Positions 57,936-64,000 of a stretch of 64,000 nt of DNA are shown one piece after another. This stretch comes from Zanthoxylum bungeanum (Eukaryota > Streptophyta > Magnoliopsida > Sapindales > Rutaceae). Below the pieces are notes generated by a model, which was not told the origin of the DNA, did no database searches, and was given only the letters and a program-made list of their open reading frames with translations. How positions within the stretch are numbered: position 1 is the stretch's first letter; every line of letters starts with the position of its first letter. The translations under genes were made by a program, and so were the position numbers. The stretch lies in NCBI GenBank assembly GCA_019454045.1, contig SKCR01017719.1, positions 1-64,000 of the forward strand, written 5' to 3'.

Positions 57936-59076
57936 AATGCCATGGCTTGCGTTTGCTTTTGATTATAATTTACTAATCACCGTGTTTCCTTTAGTTCAAC
58001 ATACAATACAACTTGAAATAAGAAGAATAAAATAGGGTTAAAATCAATATTGGACTAAATTAATTAGGATTATTTTTATGAAATTAGAATTAGATACAAA
58101 ACCAATAAAGAGCTTATCTTTTATGATAATAATAATAGATTGAACTATTTGAAAATTCTTTATTTATTTTATTCTAATTAAGTTTAGGTTTTATTATTGG
58201 CAATTGATATATAAAGAATTCACTTATTAGAATTTAGAATTTATTTAATTAAGTTTAGGTTTTATTATTGGTAATTGATATAAAATTCTTAATTAGGTTT
58301 TATTATTGTTTAATTAAGTTTAGGTTTTATTATTGGTAATTGATATATATTCTTTATTTATTTATTTTATTATAAGGAATTCACTTATTATTGGTAATTT
58401 ATTTATTTTTGTATATACAAAAATACTTATGAAAAATAAAATTATTTAAGTTTCCAAATTATAAAAAATATTTTCTTCATTTATTAGAATTTAGTATTGA
58501 TTAATATATACACATTAGAAAATTTCAAAAAATAATAATAATAAGTTAACTATTTTATTTATAAAAAGTTACAACTTTCAACAAAGAGTATATGTTTTAT
58601 TCCCTTACAAACTAAATTTAAATTTTTTTCAATAAAAGAATATATAATTCACAATAATTTTTTGTTTAAAAAAACGGTTTATCATTTATTTGAATTATCT
58701 AAATTTAATAGGGATAAAACTGTAAAATTATACATAATATTAAGAGAGATGGATATTTTGAGGTATTTGTTTTTAAATATAAGGATGTAATATGTTATTC
58801 AACCAAACTATAGGGATGTAAAAAACTTTTACCGTTTTACCGTTGTATTTTTTTAATTATAATATAATGAACAAATATAATTTGATCTTGCCTGGAGATT
58901 ATTTTCTTTCATGTTCAGAATCAATTACAAATTTTTTTTATTCGAGTTCTTGTTGGTTTTATATTTTGATTCCATTGTGAAATTAAATTTCGTTTGTTTA
59001 TTTTATTTTGATTCTATATATTCTTTCGATTTCTTTGAGTTGCTAACTCAACTGTAGAATACTCTGCTTTTAATTC
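57936..59076. other. AT-rich DNA with a short direct repeat
   Basis: 58170-58400 has three to four copies of a unit containing AATTAAGTTTAGGTTTTATT and ATTGGTAATTGATATA. Nothing else recognised. Confidence 0.55.
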
Positions 59077-59364
59077 TGTTGTGATAAAAACACACACAAT
59101 AGAAGAGAAATGAGAGGAAAACATCTCTTTATTACACAAGTAAAGAATTACAAATCTTATTTAAAAACTTTATAAAAAACCTCTCAATACTCTTTACTCT
59201 ATGTTTCACTCACAGATTTTAGGATGCTTGAACAAATGGGATTATGACTCATTTTATAGCTGCGTTTTGGCAACATGTTTTGCCAGCTTCATGCAGCTGG
59301 AAATTACGCGTTGCATGCTGGAGAGAGAGCTGGCATGCATACCGCATGCTGCATGAAGTCAACA
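59077..59364 (-). repeat. Copia-3 3' LTR
   Basis: TGTTGTGATA...AAGTCAACA, 288 bp. Minus-strand TATAAAATGAG near 59251-59261 fits the promoter. Adjacent minus-strand polypurine tract CACCTATGGGGAGATT at 59365-59380. Confidence 0.8.
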
Positions 59365-59399
59365 AATCTCCCCATAGGTGAAGATTTGCCCTAAAATCT

Positions 59400-60094
59400 A
59401 AGATGACCATCAATCACCCAAACCGGATCCTCAAAAGGATCCACCCCTGGCTGCATCTGTATGACTGCCTACGTAACCTGAGTTGGGATCAAGCCAATCG
59501 TATTCTCTGTATCTCGATACTTTGACTATATGGAGAGTTTTGTCATCCCGGCTATGGCACGATAGATTTCAAGCTTCTCCTTCGGTAAAATTTTTGTAAA
59601 CATATCGGCACCATTATCATCAGTGTGAATCTTTCTGAGTTCTAACAGCTTTGAACTCAGGACGTCCCGTATCCAGTGATACCTCACATCGATATGTTTT
59701 GACCTCGAGTAAAAGTATAATTTTTACCAAGATAGATAACACTCTGGCTATCGCAACACAAAGTGTACTTCTCCTGCTTGAAACCCAATTCCTGGACAAA
59801 TATCTTCATCCACAGTAATTCCTTGCAAACTTATATTATTGCAATGAATTCTGCCTTTGTTGTAGAGAGTGCAACACATATCTGCAACCTTGACTGTCAT
59901 GTCACAGCTCCCTCTGAGAGAGTAATTAGATACCCCGAAGTAGACTTATGGGTATCCACATCACCTGCCATATCTGAATCGGTGTAACCCATTAACACTG
60001 ACTTGTTGCTTCCAAAACATAGTCTCATTTTAGATGTGCCTCGAAGATACCGCATTATGCATTTGACAGCATTCCGGTGTTCTTTTCCTGGGTT
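59400..60094 (-). pseudogene. Copia-3 RNase H relic
   Basis: The minus strand gives, with stops: KCIMRYLRGTSKMRLCFGS, MGYTDSDMAGDVDTHKSTSG, QICVALSTTKAEFIAII and CCDSQSVIYLGKN. These are the Tnt1-type RNase H motifs, with the DSQSA-like Asp still present. The terminal part up to the polypurine tract is scrambled. Confidence 0.75.
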
Positions 60095-60821
60095 TTACAT
60101 AAACCGACTGACCAATCCAACTACGTGTGCTAGGTCTGGCCTTGTGCACACCATGGCATACATGAGACTTCCCACTGCTGAGGTGTATGAAACCTGTTTC
60201 ATTTCATCCTTCTCTGTCTCAGTAGAAGGACTCTGTTGCGTACTCAATCTAAAGTGGGTAGCAAGAGGAGTGCTAACCGCTTTAGCTTTGTCCATCTGAA
60301 ATCGTTGAAGTACCTTCTCGATGTACTCCTCATGTGACAAGTATAATTTCTTGGCTTTTCGATCACGGCCGATCCGGATGCCAAGAATCTGTTTTGCTGG
60401 CCCCAAGTCTTTCATCTCAAAAGACTTACTCAATTGCTGCTTCAAATCATCAATCCTCGATTGATTCCGGCCAACTATCAACATATCATCTACATACATC
60501 AGTAAGATGATAAAATCATCGTCAGAAAATTTCTGAACGAAAACACAATGGTCTGAAGTAGTCTTCTTGTATCATTGTTCCCCCATAATTGACTCAAACT
60601 TCACGTACCACTGTCTCGGTGCTTGTTTCAAACCATAGAGGTTTTTCCTGAGTCTGCACACAGTCATTTTTTCCATTGACTCTGAAGCCTTCTGGTTGCT
60701 CCATATAAATTTCTTCTTCCAGATCCCCATGAAGAAATGCGGTCTTAACATCCATCTCCTCGATCTCCAAGTCGAGGCTTTCTGCTAAACTGAGTACCAC
60801 TCTGATGGATGACATCTTCAC
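60095..60821 (-). pseudogene. Copia-3 reverse transcriptase relic
   Basis: 60821-60594: MKMSSIRVVLSLAESLDLEI, EMDVKTAFLHGDLEEEIYME with the first catalytic Asp, QPEGFRV. 60499-60095: YVDDMLIVGR (catalytic YVDD), LGIRIGRD, SHEEYIEKVLQRFQM, the AVGSLMYAMVCTRPDLAH segment. The middle, including the KSLYGLKQ region, is frameshifted (60500-60593). Confidence 0.88.
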
Positions 60822-61054
60822 AACTGGAGAGAAGATTTCATCAAATTCAATGTCTTTCCTATGATTAAATCACTTGACAACTAGTATGGCTTTGTACTGG
60901 GGTTGTGAAGTGTGTTCCTGTTACTTCACTCTGTACACCTATTTGTTCTTCAAAGCCCGTTTGTCTTTTGGCAATTTCACCAACTCGAAAGTGTGATTGT
61001 CATGCAAATATTTCATCTTATCTTGCATGGCTTCCTCCCACTTTTCTTTGTTCT

Positions 61055-61594
61055 CTATTTCCACAGCCTCATTCTAGCTCTCGGGTTCTCCCCCGTCAGT
61101 AAGCAGCACATACTCATATGCAGAGTATTTCGTTGAAGGTCGCCTTTCTCTGTCAGACCTTCTCTGTGGAACCGTTGGTGTAGCTTCTGATACTGGTGGT
61201 TGATCATGATCATCATCTCTGAGAGCTTCAACACCTGTACCCTCCTGATTGGGAACCTCATCTTCAACATGTACTGGCACCGGTGTATGAGGTTCTGGAT
61301 TCACATCAATATTTTTGTATTGCTGGGGCATTGTTCTTATCTCCTTTATGATATCTTCTATGGTATGATCTTCAACGAATACAATATCTCAGCTTCTGAG
61401 AATCTTCTTCTCAACAGGATCATACAATTTGTAGCCGAAATCATCCAGACCATAGCCAATAAAGACACAATGTCGCGTCTTTGCATCAAGTTTGGATCTC
61501 TCGTCCTTTGGGATGTGTACAAATGCTTTACACCCAAAGACATGTAAGTGATCATATGACACTTCTTTTCATGTCCAGACTTGATTAAGAACAT
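61055..61594 (-). pseudogene. Copia-3 integrase C-terminal and linker part
   Basis: Reads HLHVFGCKAFVHIPKDERSK-like sequence in alternating frames (61594-61358), then an acidic linker (NIDVNPEPHTPVPVH, VSEATPTVPQRRSDRERRP) at 61331-61074, the usual region between integrase and RT. Confidence 0.75.
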
Positions 61595-62318
61595 TATCTT
61601 TTAGTGCAACTGTTGGGGACATGTTCAAAACATGTACAGTTGTGCTGAGTGCCTCCCCCCGGAATGTCTTCGGTAGCTTGGCTTGTGAGAGCAAGCTTCT
61701 GACCCTTTCGCACAAGGTTCTATTCATCCTCTCAGCTAGGCCATTCAGCTGAGGTGTCTTGGGAGGTGTCGTTTGATGTCGGATTCCTTGTATCTTGCAG
61801 TACTGATCAAACGGACCTCTGTATTCTCCAACATTGTCTGTTCTGATGCATTTCAGTTTCTTGCCGGTTTCTCTCTCTACCAGGGTATAAAACTCCTTGA
61901 ACACTCTCAACACTTGATCTTTTATCTTCAAGGTGTATACCCATATCTTCCTTGAATGATCATCTATGAATGTCACAAAATAAAGTGACCCACCAAGTGC
62001 TCTTGTCTGCATCAGACCACATACATCTGAATGTATGAGATCAAGTACCTCCGGTTTTCGTTGAGGCGGGGAGCTCTGGAAGGACACCATGTTCTGCTTT
62101 CTAGCCATGCAGTTTTCACACTTCTGTAAGTCTGAGTTCTTCAATCCGGGAAGAACATTTCGTCTGCTCAGTACTTCCATCCCCGTTTGACTCATATAAC
62201 CGAACTTTTTATGCCATAACTGGGCTGCCTCATTACTATTAACTGTATTTATGCTACTATTGTAAAGTTTAGCGTGCATCAAATACAGTGTTGAATCTTT
62301 CTTACCTTGAGCTATCAC
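61569..62318 (-). pseudogene. Copia-3 integrase core
   Basis: A 249-codon open frame. The zinc-binding HHCC module has His36, Cys67 and Cys70, but the second His is Tyr41 (FGYMS). The catalytic triad fits D98 (HSDVCG), D161 (RTDNVGEY) and E196 (GLAERMNRT). Integrase joins the cDNA to the host genome. The Tyr substitution and flanking frameshifts make activity doubtful. Confidence 0.88.
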
Positions 62319-62339
62319 TATTGATCCTTTAGTGAGCTT

Positions 62340-63444
62340 TCATGTGTCGTCACTAAAGGTGCTGCAGAAACCTTCATCATCCAGCTTGCCTGTTGAGATC
62401 AGGTTTAACCGGATGTCTGGGATGTGCTTGACTCCCTTCAACACTAGCATTGTCCCGTTGTCTGTTTTAAGGCAGATGTCTCCAATACCGACGACTTTGG
62501 ACTGGCTGTCATTCCTCATCCTTACAGCATCATAGTCCCATGGCGTGTAAGATGAAAAGAAGTCTCTGCGAGATGTGGCGTGTATGGAGGCGCCACTATC
62601 TTCGAAGATAATGAAGAATTCTTTTGAGGTTTTGTCAGTGGTGGCAGTAGCAACTCTTTCTTGGTTAGAGTCATTATCCCTTCTGTTATTATCTCTGGAC
62701 AGCTCGTTCTTCAATTTGTAACAGTCTCTCTTCATATGACCTTTCTTTTTGCAATGGTAGCATTCTATATCTCTTGTTCTTGATTTACCTCGGTTCTTGT
62801 CTGATCTACCTGGGCCTCGGATTTTACTCCTCCCTTTTCTGTTGTTCTTCTCAGTCACTAAAACTTCAGAGGTTGAGGCTGATGTTGTCCCTTGCATTCT
62901 CATCATCTTTTCTTCCTCGAAGACTCTAGTTTTTGCCATCTCCAGTGTGACTCTCCCATCTGAGGCTGAATTTATCACCGTAGATCTGAATGTTTCCCAA
63001 GATTCTGGTAACGTATTTAGGAGTATTAAGTCATTTACCTCATCACCGAAGTCTATGACCAATCCGGATAATTCTTTCATGGTGCCGAAGAAATCATTGA
63101 TATGGTCCGCCACAGCTATACCTTCATCGTATTTCAACCCCATCATCTTCTTGATGTAGTACAGCTTGTTGTTTCCAGTCTTTGCTCGAAAAATATCCTC
63201 CAGCTTTCTCCATAAGACACGTGCATTTGTATCTTCACTAACAGTCGATCCACTGACGAATAGTACTGCATGTCTTCTGGTGAAGATTATTCCACCTTTC
63301 TTCGGACATTGCTTCTGGTTTCTCCTCCAGAAAGACCGATTCATCATAGTCCTTCACATATATAAGGTCTTTCATCGTTCCTCTCCATGTGAAATAATTT
63401 GTGCTAGTCAAAAAAATCATTTTTTCGTTGCCCTCATCCATCAT
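62340..63444 (-). pseudogene. Copia-3 gag and protease
   Basis: Gag begins at 63444 (MMDEGNEKMIFLTSTNYFTW); KPEAMSEERWNNL and TIRQWID follow. A frameshift near 63240 moves to the 63347-62340 frame: SEDTNARVLWRKLEDIF, YIKKMMGLKYDEG and NTLPESWETFRSTVINS, the UBN2-type capsid. The zinc knuckle is CYHCKKKGHMKRDC. The protease follows with DSGAS (DSGASIHATSRRDFF) and KHIPDIRLNLISTGKLDDEG. Length and order are normal for Tork gag-PR. Confidence 0.88.
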
Positions 63445-63554
63445 AATAAATTCAAAGCAGAATTTCAAAAAACGGAGCACACTGTTGCATCCGGAATGGT
63501 CAAAAATGGTGGAAATGACACTTCGTTTGTCAAAATCCGACACAGGGACCAAAA

Positions 63555-64000
63555 TGCAAATTTTCAGAAGTTACAAGGGTCAAAGTGTAATTTCTGAAAG
63601 TTCAGGGGCTAAAATATAATTTCGAGAAAGTATAGGGACTTTTCTAAAATTTACCAGAATTTTGCTGACATGGCGCTGGTGCTGACGTGTCAGACACGTG
63701 TAAAACACGTGGCGTTGACGTGTCGCTGACTGGATGACACGTGGCTGATGACTGGTCTGCTGACGTGGCAGGCTGACTGGGCTGCTGACTGTGCTTGAAG
63801 GCTGATGTGGCGATGACTGGACGCTGACGTGGCAGCTGACTCAGCGTCTTCAACCTTCAGCAGCGCGTGTCGCGCGTCGGGAGCGTGGGGCAGCTTCTGT
63901 GTGGCGCATGTGGCGTTTGAGCCTTCGCCGGACCTCCGATTGATCACCGGAAAATACCAACTGTGCTCGTCTCGTCGTGAAAAAGTCGATGGTATGCTCA
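63555..64000 (-). other. Copia-3 5' leader
   Basis: Between gag and the missing 5' LTR. 63665-63845 is full of GACGTG, CACGTGG and TGACGTGGC motifs. The minus-strand open stretch at 63690-63947 is low-complexity Ala/Ser/His/Gln and not called as a gene. Confidence 0.6.

Larger units (their letters stand above)
59077..64000 (-). mobile_element. Copia-3: Tork (Tnt1)-like Copia element, 5' LTR outside the window
   Basis: 3' LTR 59077-59364, polypurine tract, RNase H, RT, integrase, protease, gag and leader in minus-strand order. Gag and pol styles match the Tnt1/Tork lineage. Frameshifts and stops occur in every domain, but less heavily than in Copia-1. Confidence 0.9.

Noticed and set aside
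63690..63947. Ala/Ser/His-rich minus-strand ORF of 85 codons
   Set aside because: Product of repeated GACGTGGC-type motifs in the Copia-3 leader.

Overview
The window is nuclear DNA of a flowering plant, very probably a eudicot. It is AT-rich, uses spliced genes, and is filled with plant-specific LTR retrotransposons (Athila-like and Tat-like Ty3/Gypsy, Tork-like and other Ty1/Copia), a CACTA DNA transposon, and plant gene families (PPR, ABCG/PDR, LOG). I see only one probably functional host gene: an intronless E-class pentatricopeptide-repeat gene at 12110-13600 on the minus strand, resembling Arabidopsis At1g09190. Most of the remaining sequence is transposable elements or their relics. 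Nearly every element and gene reads on the minus strand.

Layout. 1-7010: 3'-truncated Athila-like element (Gypsy A) that carries a captured cytokinin-activation gene (LOG). 7011-8009: start of a Tat-like element with its LTR. 8203-9590: solo LTR with target-site duplication (TSD) GAACC. 9945-10915: plus-strand ABCG/PDR transporter pseudogene. 11742-12105: LINE reverse-transcriptase fragment touching the PPR gene. 13601-16060: mostly empty intergenic DNA. 16060-20890: decayed Tat-like gag and repeats. 20891-22105: relic LTR.

22159-49741 is one nested stack. An outer Copia element (Copia-2, TSD ATCGG) has a second LOG-carrying Gypsy element (Gypsy B) in its left LTR. Gypsy B has a complete but decayed Copia element (Copia-1, TSD GCTGG) in its own 5' LTR. 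A 2.5-kb solo LTR (TSD GACAT) sits in the same Copia-2 LTR. A deletion at a short microhomology removed part of Gypsy B and part of Copia-2.

52006-57672 is a complete CACTA element (TIR CACTACAAGAATTA, TSD ATT). It has an apparently intact five-exon TNPA-like gene, a TNP2-like gene that has lost its catalytic centre but stays open, palindromic subterminal repeats and a 129-bp-arm hairpin. 59077-64000 is a Tork-like Copia element running out of the window.

Most notable: (i) a non-autonomous Athila-like family that lacks RT, RNase H and integrase core but carries an intronless, near full-length LOG gene plus a conserved unknown Cys-rich ORF, present twice here; (ii) a palindromic minisatellite module shared between a solo LTR and the CACTA element, with a related linker in a second solo LTR; (iii) the half-dismantled CACTA element. 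Boundaries and domain calls come from reading the sequence by eye; no database search was run.
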